A stretch of 64,000 nt of DNA from Nomia melanderi (taxonomy: Eukaryota > Arthropoda > Insecta > Hymenoptera > Halictidae), in NCBI RefSeq assembly GCF_051020985.1, contig NC_135007.1, positions 124,001 through 188,000 on the forward strand, given 5' to 3'. Made by a program: the position numbers and the translations under genes. Below the pieces are notes generated by a model. The model had not been told where the DNA came from, did no database searches, and worked only from the letters and a program-made list of their open reading frames with translations. Each line of letters starts with the position of its first letter. The first letter of the stretch is position 1. Below, one piece after another: positions 1 to 39,247 of this stretch.

Positions 1-27094
<27,094 letters not shown>

Positions 27095-27659
27095 ACTGCC
27101 GCACGGAAAAGCGATATCACTCGTGCGACGACCAAGCCTTCTTCTTCACGATACGTCAATTATATTGCGCATTGTCAGACGGGTCAGTTCTCTTGAATTA
27201 GTTAGTTAAATTACCGCCGCGTATACGCGTGCACCCTAACCCTTCGCGTGATTCCGTCATCAATAAGGGATCCGATTTGATTTTTTCTCAGTAGAAGTTT
27301 GAAATCGGAATCTATGAGAGAAGAGGTGTGTTATGAATTTTAAGGCTTTCGGTGTGCGCCGTGTTTTCTCGATGGTTTGAGATAGTAATATCAATTACAA
27401 TTAATAATCCGCGTAAATACTGTTATTATTACGCGTACTTTGTGATGACCGCGTACTATGCCGTTTAAAACCTTAAATTAGTATTATCGTTATGTCTCTT
27501 ATGTTATAAACTTCGGTGTTTTGGTATTCTAAGATAATACTAATTTTATCCAACGTATGCGCATATGAACATGCGAAATGCGCCTCATTTTTGATAGGCA
27601 TGTTTCATGACGTTTCAATTATTGAATTAGTATTACTCTTCCTGTGCAGGTCTCGTTTT

Positions 27660-27729
<70 letters not shown>

Positions 27730-29750
27730 CCATACATCCTACCCCCGCACAGATATATATATCTGTCCGATGGGGAAAGGGTTGTATGTGTGCAGAGTAT
27801 TTCATGTAATTGTTGCCGCGATTTTTAAGGTACTTTCAACAATCTTATGAAAAAATGTTTTCAACAACAGTTAATCAACCTTCAATGGAATTACAAACTG
27901 TAACAAGAACATTTCCTACACATTTTTCGAATCGGCCTTCTAACCTAGACTTTGAAAATAGGCCGCACTTTCTTAGAATATGACAATTTCAATATAGTAA
28001 CATTTGTGATTTCTAATATTTGTATCTTTTCGATCGTATCAAGTTTGTTTGTTATCGTCATTATGCGTTATAAAAGAAATAAACACGAAACTGATTTGAT
28101 TGACACAAGAAATTAATCTGATTAAAATAATTCAAGGTCATAGTTTAATAGTTGGTTGAATTCGTCTTGACACCGAGTATAAGGATATAAACTCAAAGAT
28201 GTACAGTGCGATCAAAAGAAAACTAAGGTGATTGTGATTTTTATCGACAGAACACATTTGGGAAATTTGTTGTATTGCAATTTGTATTCCATTTAAGAGT
28301 GATTAAGTTTTATTCTAATACTAACTTTTATTCTTTCCTCGGATTATCAGAGGTGGCTTAAAAATTCTGGCAATAGTTACGTGAGGCACCCTGTACATAT
28401 GTATTTGATGCGTAGTGTGTACACAAACACACTTATATGTATACACATCTATATCTATGATATTCTTTTCTAATATTCCGTTTAATCAACAAACATGTAT
28501 TATTATATACTACAAACTTTAAGGTGGTATTTCAATATGATACTGCATAATATCCATCGATGTTTTAATAATTTTGATATTATTTATTGGTGCACGCGCA
28601 TGCTTTCTGTAGTGCAATATCTTAGACAACATTCAACTTTAATATGACGAAATATTGCATTTTTCGATACTTAGTATTTCGACCAGTTGTTATTGATTTA
28701 TCTACTGGTAATCTTGTAATGAATATATTTGCTAATGCGTTGTATTTAATAAACGCATATTAGTACATTTTAATTCATAATGTTTATACAATCATTAGAG
28801 CATACACTCGTATGCGTTAACCTCCTATAGTAATATTTATAATTGTATGCCGATCTTTTAATATTATATGTTGGTGTATGTTATAGTTTTGCTTCGATTA
28901 CGGTAATCTATTAATATTTAAATATGCGCGTGCATACAATCAATATTAAAACATCGATGTGCAAACAATTTCATTGCAGCAACAGAAGTTTGAATCGACA
29001 TTGTGTATTTTGGGAATTGAAGCACAAACAATAGAGAGCTAAAAACTACGCGTCTACACCGCAGCCGTTAGGTTCAAAGAAAAACAATATATGAAACGTC
29101 GGCTAGTTTTAAATATGGCGCTGCCAACGCTTTCTTCGGAATATGAGTGTAAGAAAGTAAATAATGATCGATGGTCTCACGAGTGTTCCACTTTTTTGCT
29201 CTAAACAGTTTCCTTTAATCGAGACTGCAATGCGTATTATATATCAAACGTAGACTGTATCAATCTAATCAAAACAGTAAAAGTGGCAAAAAGTAATAAG
29301 ATATAAATGAAACAAAAATTAAAAAGGGAGAAACAAATTAAGCAAAAAGAAAGAACTTTAACGAAACCAAGCAAAGATCCGCGTCGATACTACGGGCTAT
29401 ACCTACCTCTTCCATTAGCAATGGGGAATAAAGAATCGACTTTTTAGTGAAATTTTCATTAGTTTAAACGTAACAGTAGCAAGAACGACATAGGTAATAG
29501 TTACTGTCAGAAATGAATAATCATAATTATAATGATATGGATGGTAATTATTTTTATATTTTATCATAACTGTTAGAAACTTGGAATCATTAATTGAACA
29601 AATTTGACTTAAATCGATAAAACCGATTGCAAATTATTTGTTTTAATTACGTTTATATATTAGTATCGTTGTCATCATTTTCTATACAACTGAAAATTTT
29701 AATTGTAATAGTATTCATGAACGTGCACTGTTACATTTTTTTAGTTAAAA
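27095..29750 (+). other. gw 3' flank / probable 3' UTR
   Basis: No coding sequence is recognised. The 3' UTR must begin here. AATAAA-type words occur (for example near 28,078), but the cleavage site cannot be fixed from sequence. It contains the CA microsatellite at 27664-27728 and a TTACGTGAGGCACCCTGTAC word near 28,377 resembling common repeat termini. Confidence 0.5.
27664..27728. repeat. (CA)n microsatellite
   Basis: About 65 bp of uninterrupted CA dinucleotides, 570 bp after the gw stop and possibly in its 3' UTR. Confidence 0.97.
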
Positions 29751-29751
29751 T

Positions 29752-29950
29752 TTTAATACTATCGCTACCGCTACTACTATTATCACTATTACTGCTACTA
29801 CTGCTACCACTACCACAGTCACCACTTCTATCATGATCATAACCACTCCTACTACTACTACTGCTACCACTATTACCACCACCGTCACTATTACTACTAC
29901 TACTACTACTCCTATTCCTATTCCTACTCCTACTCCTGTTGCACCTACTG

Positions 29951-29986
<36 letters not shown>

Positions 29987-30050
29987 ATGCTGCTACAGCT
30001 ACTACTACTGCTACTATTACCACTATTATTACTATTACTACTAATTCAAC
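29752..30050. repeat. ACT/GCT trinucleotide array I
   Basis: An imperfect run of CTA/ACT triplets with CAC, ATT and CCT variants and a pure (GCT)n core at about 29955-29985. Apparent poly-Thr, poly-Val and poly-Ala frames on the two strands are repeat artefacts. Confidence 0.95.
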
Positions 30051-30289
30051 TAAAAATCGATTCTTCGTCTTAAAATGTCCAGACAGTTTTAAGGGCGGGG
30101 AGGGTAGTATGTCGAAGTCCGAATTCTTGCGACAACAACAAAAACGATACCAAATGTTATCGCAATAACGTAAATTTTATTCTGTATTAAATCTAAATGC
30201 CACCTGTCGTGCCAATGTCCAGCGTGTCTCTTTACCATTTACTAATTATAGAATTATGACGAATATGGCAATTCGATGTTTTTCTCTAA

Positions 30290-30447
30290 CTATACGCCTG
30301 CCTGCCTGTCTCTTTTTCTCTTCCTTTTTCTCTCTTTCTCTCTTTCTCTCCCCCCCCCCTTTCTCTCACCCCCTCCCTATCTTTTTCTTTCTTCCCGCCC
30401 CTCTTTATATCCCCCCCTCTCTTTCTTTCTCTTTCTTCCTCTCTTTG
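30290..30447. repeat. Polypyrimidine (CT-rich) tract
   Basis: About 155 bp almost purely C and T on the + strand, including a run of ten C. Low-complexity; capable of forming triplex DNA. Confidence 0.9.
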
Positions 30448-32985
30448 TAAAGTGATCGATAACAAGAAGAATGTATACCACTTCCCATTGGTTGGTAGAT
30501 ATAAAAGTCGTATTAAAGAAGTTCAAACAAGCGGAAACTTCGAGTTATATTCTAAACCAAATTCTTCTTACTCGAAGAAGTTTCGAATTTTCGAGTCGAA
30601 ATTTTTTTAAATTCCACATGTGATTCTGGCATATGTAAATATTTTTCTTTAAGTTTGATTTTCTGTTTAAGCTTTTGTTTTTCAGTAGAGTGGAATTAAA
30701 GTTTTATCGGCATGTAACGAAAATGTTTGCACTGCGAAGTCTAATCAAGTAAAACATTTGAAATAAAACTTATTAAATATAGGAAATAGAATTAAGTTTA
30801 AGAATCTTTACTCTTTTACTTCTAGGGCACTCTGGGTATTTTGTTTCTTTTCGTGAAATATTTCTTATTATCTGGAGTCGAAATGTGGAAATACCATAAT
30901 TTATAGTATTGTGATTTAAATTTGGACGTCTGTATCTTAAAATGGAACAAACAGGAATTGACTTCGAAAATTCGAAAGACCAATCAAGGCAAAAATAGAC
31001 GTTGATGATAGCGTATATTTCCAATTGGACCATTGGGAGGGTGGTTCGATGATATAAAAGGGGTGAAAGTAAGGTGTAGGATCGAGATAAGCGAAGCCAT
31101 ATTGATTTTCCATCGCCCCCTCCCTCTTCATTGTGTGCATGTGCTATGTGAATAGTTTATGCGTACGTATAACGCAGCGTATGTATGTTTGTGCGCATGT
31201 GTAGTCTGGGCGTTTGTGCATATGTACGTGCCTGTATAGGTGATCCATTTAAGCGCGCTTGTATGTATGCCTGTAAATGATTTCAACGTCAAAGGTACCT
31301 GAATGGACTGATAAACATACCGATGGGGAAAAAGTGTTTATTCATTGCACAATGTTTTTTTTTCTGGCGTTTTAAAAGATATCATGACGCCCTCAGACCT
31401 TTAGTCTTGCTTAATTACAAGACTAAAACTTCTTTACAATCTGCCATTAGGCAGAAGATAAGATTTTGTGGTAGCATGGAAAACGTATAATAAATAATAA
31501 CATATATAAAGTTAGACGTTAATCTTAAAATTTCAATCTGTGTCAAGTGCCGATGCATTTTAAATACTGATATGACATTTTATCAATTTTCTGAAATTTT
31601 ATTTTTTAGAACTTTTAACATTTGAATATTATAAGTCCAAATCTTTTTATGAGTTTTAAGTTTACTAGTACGCGAAAATTGTAAAAACTAAACGAATTTG
31701 GATCATTAATGTTTTACAAGACAGGAAAGAGTTAGGTTACCGTGTAATAGTAAATAAATGAAGGGATCAAAGATATGTCGTACTTTTAGTTTGGAATTGT
31801 TTGAAATTTAAAAGGTTCATTCTTTCAAAATCAAAAGTTTGGAAAATGTGTGTGTTAAAATTTCCATATTTATTCAAAAGTTATAGAATGTAATGAATTT
31901 ATGTGTACACTTTAGTAGATGTGAAATTATTGATAGATGTGTAAGTAGATAGAAGACTACTTATAATATAAAAATTCCCAGTAATAAGTTTTGAAAACCA
32001 AAGAAAGTCGATACTAGAAAATGTTTCTTTACCATTTAACTACTGTCTTTGGTAACACAAGAAAACGGTGTATAGACAGAGAAAATAATATAGACTGATA
32101 CGTGTATTCAATTATAAATATCACATTTTTTTTTCTTATTACTGGCGTACACGTTTATGATACAATAAAAGCAATACCGCTGTAATTAAATAATATTTTA
32201 TTTAAATCTGTATTATTTTCTTCTACAAGACATTTTTCCGAAAATTTTAATATTCAACAATTTAAGTTTATGTAACTACTCAACAACACAGACTAAAACT
32301 GTATCGAAGAATGATGTACATTTAAGCATGCCCATTTTGTAATATTTTGAAAAACGCTTATTAATATTTTATCTACTATTAATATGAACTGCTAATAATA
32401 TTAGTATAGTAGCATTCACTTACTAAACAACTGTTAGAAAGCTTTCATAAGCTGGTAAGTAGTTAATAAAACTTCAAATGTATATTATACTACGTATTTG
32501 TCTAAAAAAAAAAAACAAAAGAAAATATTAAAAAAAGAATAAATATTAACGCTTCATGTCGCTGTTCTCAGAGACTTCCATCAAATGCTACGTGAGTTGA
32601 TACAATGTTATTGTAATGCAAGTAGTTTCAATACGTAAAAGAAATTCTTATCTTTAAGGGTTTATTCGAACTTAAAAATGCATTTCCCTGAGTTAATTAT
32701 CTTAAATCTATGTTAACTGTTAGTATATCTGAATACTACATATATCTAATGAAATATTTTGTCTGTGACTTAGATTTTGAGATGCATAGTTTGTGAATTA
32801 GTACTTGGCCGACCTTGTAATGAGTTTATATATTTCCGTAATATAATTTATATGAAATTTGCATATTGTGCTTAAGAAAGCTGCCTCTGAAACTCATCGA
32901 AATTCATTGTTGTTAAGTTTCTACCCAGGTATCTCAGGTTCCCCGGAACCATTAAATTATAACAATAATAGGAAACGTAATAATA
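30448..32985. other. AT-rich intergenic sequence
   Basis: No gene or repeat family is recognised, apart from two adjacent hairpins at 31400-31454. Confidence 0.6.
31400..31454. other. Two adjacent hairpins
   Basis: TTTAGTCTTG and CAAGACTAAA form a perfect 10-bp stem with an 8-base loop (31400-31427). Then CTGCC-ATTA-GGCAG forms a 5-bp stem at 31441-31454. No RNA family is recognised. Confidence 0.6.
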
Positions 32986-32989
32986 GTAA

Positions 32990-33034
32990 TATTACTACTA
33001 CTCCCACTACTACTACTACTACTACTACTACTAT

Positions 33035-33069
<35 letters not shown>

Positions 33070-33094
33070 TCACTACTACTACTACTACTACTAT

Positions 33095-33133
<39 letters not shown>

Positions 33134-33278
33134 CACTACTACTACTACCACTACTACTACTATTACCACTACTACTACCACTACCACTACCACTATTATT
33201 ACTACTACTGCTACCACCACTATTACTACTACTACTACTACCACTACTACTACTACTATTACTACTACTACTACTACA

Positions 33279-33333
<55 letters not shown>

Positions 33334-33352
33334 GTACTAGTACTACTACTAG

Positions 33353-33413
<61 letters not shown>

Positions 33414-33454
33414 ACTGCAGCTGCTATTACTACTACTACTACTAGTACTACTAT

Positions 33455-33492
<38 letters not shown>

Positions 33493-33770
33493 TTACTACT
33501 ACTATTACTACTATTACTACTACACTACTATTACTACTACACTACTATTACTACTACCACTACTACTACTGCTGCTGCTTCTACTATTTCTACTATTACT
33601 ACTAATACTACTACTACTGCTACCACCACTATTACTACTGCTGCTACTATTACCACTACTATTACTACTACTATCACCACCATTATCGCTACTGCTACTG
33701 CTACTGCTACTATTACCACTATTATTAATATTACTACTAATCCAACTAAAAATATTATTACTAATTACTA
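32990..33770. repeat. ACT trinucleotide array II, about 780 bp
   Basis: Dominated by ACT/TAC/CTA triplets, with an internal (GCT)n block at 33383-33413 and higher-order alternation with ATT, CAC and AGT triplets. The 248-codon Thr-rich frame over it has no protein features and is a repeat artefact. Confidence 0.97.
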
Positions 33771-33773
33771 CTA

Positions 33774-33877
33774 TTGATGATGATAATGATGAAGATGATG
33801 ATAACGATAACTACGATGGTAATGTTGGTGCCGATAACGATGATGATAATAATAACGACGACGACGACGACGACGAC

Positions 33878-33958
<81 letters not shown>

Positions 33959-34110
33959 ATGATGATGATAATTATGATGATGGTGATGACGATGACGATG
34001 ATAATGATGAAGATGATGACGACGATGATGATAACGATGATGACGATGATGATGATAATGTTGATAATGTTAATAATGAAGATGATAATAATGATAATGA
34101 TGATAAATAA
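33774..34110. repeat. GAC/GAT trinucleotide array III
   Basis: (GAC)n at about 33857-33879 passes directly into (GAT)n to about 33958, then imperfect GAT/GAC/AAT triplets to 34110. It abuts array II. Poly-Met and poly-Ser frames are artefacts. Confidence 0.97.
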
Positions 34111-35030
34111 TGGAAATAATAATAATATTACTAGTAGTAAAAGTAACAATAATAACTGCGGTGATAATAATTTATTTGACGAATATAATAGTGATGATAG
34201 CATATAAGTATTCTACTTAACACAATAATAGTGTCAGTAGTATTAATGGTAGCAGTAAAAATGATGGTAGTATTAACACACGTAAAAAAATGATTACTTA
34301 AACAGTAAGGTAGTAATGGTATTTACGAACTCACATTTCTGTCGTAATAATAGCAGCTGTAACGATAGTTGTGACGTTGACAACGATAGTAATAGCGTCA
34401 ATATTATTTAATGTGATAATAGTATTATGTATATTGTTACCACTATTACTATTACTTTTTCTGCCGCTATCATAGTAATTATTCATTTCACTTTTATAAT
34501 TGGTAAACATATGAATGTTCTTGATATTCCTATGGCTGCTAACGGATTGTGTTTTATTTTTCGAAAGAGGGGTCCCGAGTTATATCGGTCGTCGTGGTAG
34601 TTGCATATTTTACTTCGAACGTTATCAAGTTGTTAGTGAGTCTGCACATCAATTGTCTGTCGGTTTATCTCAAGACTTTTCTTTCGAAGAACATGCAATA
34701 CTTATTGATACATGGTATTATTACTATCATTGCAACTATTGCTATTTTTACTACTGCCACTACTGCCATTACTGCTATTACTGCTATTGTTACCATTATA
34801 AATACTGATTGTTCGTATCATTGCTATTGCTATTCGCGGTGCTTTAACTGTTCTTACTATACTACTTTCTGCTGCTGTTGCTACTACTTTTCTTCCTTCT
34901 TCTCCTCTTGCTCCCTCCGCCCTTCTTCCAATTCCTTAGAGTATTGGTTTTACTATTCTATTATTACTACTAATTATTATTATTTACAATAACAGCAGTA
35001 TATTATTACTCTTATTGTTATTATTATTTT
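34111..35030. repeat. Degenerate triplet sequence
   Basis: Mostly AAT/ATT/AGT/ACT triplets with increasing mutation. A more normal-complexity island at about 34500-34720 has no recognisable gene. Triplets resume at 34720-34800 and decay to 35030. Confidence 0.8.
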
Positions 35031-35255
35031 GAGTGCAATTATTGTTACTGCTACCATTATACTATTATTACTACTTCTACTGCTACTTTTACTATTACTA
35101 CTACCAGTACTACACTACGACTACTGCTACTTTTACTGTTACTACTACCAGTACTACACTACGACTACTGCTACTACTACTATCACTACTACTACCATCA
35201 CTATTGCTACTATCACCACCACTACTACTACTATTTCTACTACTACTACTACTAT

Positions 35256-35347
<92 letters not shown>

Positions 35348-35372
35348 ATACTACTGCTACTGCTACAACGTT
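35031..35372. repeat. ACT trinucleotide array IV
   Basis: Imperfect triplets, then a pure (ACT)n run of roughly 100 bp (about 35245-35345). It includes a local tandem duplication of a unit beginning CTGCTACTTTTACT (about 35075-35165). Confidence 0.95.
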
Positions 35373-36075
35373 ATGTTGAACAAATTATTCTATAATTGTT
35401 GGTGCTGTAAATTGCCGCTACTGTTATTATCAGTATTGCCACTATTATCGCTACATTCTTTATGAATACTAATATTACCATTACCTAATATGACCATTAC
35501 TTACTATTGTCATTGTTGATTTTATTACACTTTTGATGATAGTAGCAAGAGTAATAGTAACAGTAATCGTAACAAGAAAATAGTAGTATTATCAGTGGCC
35601 AATAGTCACAGTAGTTTATAGTTGATAGGATTAACCATGGTAGTAGTAATAAGGCTGCTATTGATAATGTAATTTATACGAGTAAACATGGCGTTACTAG
35701 TAACAATATTGAATTAAACAATACCAATAATCCGTGAAGGCAACAATAAGAGTGATGATTATAATAACAATAATAACAGTAGTACCCAGTGTAATATTAA
35801 TGACTCCAATAATAATAATATTAGTATTTATAGTAGTAAGGGTAGTAGTGATAATGCTTGTTATGATAAGCGTTGGGGCAGCAGTTACAGTAGCAGTAGC
35901 TTACTATTTTGAAACAAATAACAACCGCCATTTACGAATAGGTCACAGATGAATTAACGATAGCACTGATAATGATGAGAAATGAATGATGAGTAATGAG
36001 TAATGTGTAATGAGTAATGAGTAATCAGTAATCAGTAAGCATTACGGAGTAAGGAGTAAGGAGTAAGAACTAAGG
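35373..36075. repeat. Degenerate triplet tail and (GAGTAAT)n heptamers
   Basis: Triplet-rich decay (AGT, AAT, GAT) to about 35930. Then 7-mer tandem units of the type GAGTAAT/CAGTAAT/GAGTAAG at about 35985-36070. Confidence 0.75.
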
Positions 36076-39000
36076 TTACAGTAAATACGAGTATTGGTCT
36101 GAGGGCGTTTGAATATAACGATTGTACCTCTATTGTGTTCCGCAACGTGGAACTTGAATGTCGCAAGAGGGGAACTAAATTTATACGTGCGCTGATACTT
36201 CCAACGACAATGTCCTTTTTCTCGTTCGAGATAAAACATAAGAAACAATCCATTATTCTTCATTGTAAGGATAAACGGCAGCACAGTTCAAGTATGATCG
36301 AAATATACTTGTAATTGTAAACGTTTGTTATACTAAGTTCAGAAAAATGTGAGTACATAATCGAAATTTGTATAACACTGAGGGCAAGATGTGTAAAGTT
36401 TTGTGGTGTAACTGAGACTTCTCTGAATAATCGATTCTTCTTTAGAATTCTTATTTCTTACATTGATTCCAAAAAATGCAGTCCAAACTCCGGTGCTTTG
36501 TACGATTCGTTTTGTAATTTTAACTGAATTTTTCGTTATACGATTAAATGTCTAATCTTTTAGTTATCTTCTAGCAATTCCACTCTTTTCTTTCTTCTCG
36601 TTTTCCGTAAGATACTGAGAATTCCACGTGAATGAGTAAAATGTTTACTTCTTACCGAATGCTAAAACTAAATTCGGTTTAACAAATAATTCAATTTATT
36701 AGCAGTTTATTGAAAATCAGAACGTTTCGTCGCTCGCTAGTCATGAAAGAAATTTTGCTTCAATTAGCATATTCAGATGACATAGGCTGATATATTCTTT
36801 GTTTAAAAGTTGAAAAGTAATTCAGTTTCTCGCATTTTTAACGATCGGTTACCAATCGAATGTTGCGTCGCGTCGCTCGAAACTAGGAAAACATGTAACA
36901 TGTGATGAACAAGGAAATAAGTAGGAGAAATAATTTTAGGGTAATAGCCATTTCCTCAGTGTTGTTAATTACCATTCTATAAAGGAAAAGTAATATAAGA
37001 TACTAATATGTAGTTAGCATGATATGTACACATATAAGGGCCAATCAGTTACACGTTAGTAACACTACGGTTTTTTGTGCGCATGCGCAAAAACTACGTG
37101 TTCCTTCCCTCCCGTGATACGCTTTCCGATTCATTGATTCATTGATTCATTGATTCATTGATTCATTGATTCATTGATTCATTGATTCATTGATTCATTG
37201 ATTCATTGATCGATTGATTCATTGATTCGGTTTACCTGGTTATTCTTTGAATATTCGTCTTTTTTCCCTGCTTGCCAACCCGTTTCTATCGATTAGACAT
37301 TAAGTTCGTGTCTAATCTTCGTTATACTTATTGGTCTTATTGTCTGTGTTCTTTGAAAACTTATTAATCTGAACCAAGGTGACGATTCTGATTGATTGGA
37401 TGATCCTGATTGGAGAAAGTCAGTGAAGGACGTCGAATTTCTTTACCAAACAATATAATATCATCGCGTCGTATTTGTACTATAGTGGACAGCATTATAC
37501 TTTCGTTGAATACGAATACTTCCGATAATTGTTTACCTGACGATAAGAAGAAAGTGTTCTTATATGTATTCTGAAATGATAGTATATCTAAAGGTGACGG
37601 TGAATTATTTTTGAAAATTCTATTATTAATGTTTAATTTACGTTATACCTATACTACGAAACGATTCGAGAAAATTATTCCACTATACTTTTATAACTTT
37701 GCTGTAATTGCATTTTGTTTTCTGAAAGCTTTTATTTATTTATTTATTTTCTTCTAAATTAAGTTTATAGTCCGACCGACGAAATAAAAGTTGGAGCCTT
37801 TAGACTGGAAGTATTTGTTACAATGCGATCCCTGTATTAAAGTAATATAATGTTGGATGTTTGTAATTTGATAAATTGTTATCGTGTTTACTAGAGAATA
37901 AAATATATGTAGAACATCGGATGCTGGGGGGAGGCGAATTAAACGATATCAAGTGTATTAGAGGAGCGGAGAGAAAGTTTTAAAGGAATACAGTCAATAT
38001 TGTTGCGTGAATCTATATGTAGATGCCTTTCCGTAACATTCGACGAGCACCTTAGCGAACACAGTATGTGCGTGTACAGGCGGGTCAAGAGAGTATCCGT
38101 GGACGTGTCCGTGGATTCAGAGTACGCTTATCGTGTACGCACTTGCACTTGCACTTGCACTTGCACTTGCTTCTCTTGTCTTCTCTTGATTTACCGGTTC
38201 AGAACGTTCAGCGCGCATTTTCGAAACAATCGTGCTACTATGTATTTTCAGCGCATGCGTACAGTGGCATACACGTACTAGCTCTATTCCTTCCCCTTCG
38301 TCCGATTGTTTTTTCTCTTCTCTGGGGCAGAAATCTGTGTGCATTTGGGGCATGTGCCATCGTTCGTTAATTTAATACACGAGACACGCGATAATTGCAA
38401 TTATATCGGGTTAAGAAATTATTTCAACGATTATTAATACAAGAAATTTATATAGTCAGAGATCGATCATTTCAAATATAACGTACATCTGCGTTTATAG
38501 ATGGAAAAGTAACGAATATCTTAACTTATTTTAGTCGAATCGTCGAGTACACTGGACAATTAATTTGTATATTTCTTTGTAATTTAATGTATAACTTTTT
38601 AATAACCATTAGGAATATTATTTTTATAATTGTAAATTCGATAATCCGAGTCAGTAAATTTAATAGTAGAGACTTTTAGGGATTAGGAATATTTTAAAAA
38701 TAGTTTTACCGCGGCTAATATCGGTAATCGGCAATCGGTAATCGGTAACAGACATTCAGATGCGATTAAAAGTGGTATAAAAGGAACAAATGAATTTATG
38801 CCTGATTTTATGTTGCAATATACATACAGAGAATCTTATGCGTGGCAAAATAGGAATAAACAACAACGTTGAGCGATGCTATGGAATCGTTATAAATAGA
38901 AGTGTCACTATCGATTGTCGATGTCATATCAATAACTTATCGTTACCGTGTAATCGCATCGATACAATCGTCAAAGTACCGATATATTTCACGCAGAGAT

Positions 39001-39170
39001 AGGCAGAAGCGAACAACAAACAACTATCGTTTCATGCAATTTCAATCATTTTTACTTTTCCTGTAGTTGAACGTATTTCAGTGAGTACGTTGGGATATCT
39101 CAACTACGATAATCGTATTATGCGATTTCTTTCGTTTCAAACGCTTATACAACGAGCAAACAAATATACG
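36076..39170. other. Intergenic sequence with short tandem repeats
   Basis: No gene is recognised. It holds the octamer array at 37128-37228, five CTTGCA-type hexamers at about 38138-38170, a short TTTA tract near 37735, and ATCGGTAATCGG-type heptamers near 38720-38750. Confidence 0.55.
37128..37228. repeat. (GATTCATT)n octamer array
   Basis: About 12 copies of GATTCATT in tandem with one GATCGATT variant near the right end. Confidence 0.97.
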
Positions 39171-39176
39171 CGCGGG

Positions 39177-39187
39177 CACACACACAT

Positions 39188-39244
<57 letters not shown>
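39177..39244. repeat. (CA)n microsatellite
   Basis: About 68 bp of CA dinucleotides with two early interruptions (CATACG). Confidence 0.97.

Positions 39245-39247
<3 letters not shown>

Noticed and set aside
27516..27850. His/Thr frames over a CA repeat
   Set aside because: They are microsatellite translations in the gw 3' flank.
32859..33605. 248-codon Thr-rich reading frame
   Set aside because: It is the translation of the ACT trinucleotide array; there is no unique sequence after the first 40 codons.
33774..34203. Poly-Met and poly-Ser frames on both strands
   Set aside because: These are artefacts of the GAT/GAC array.
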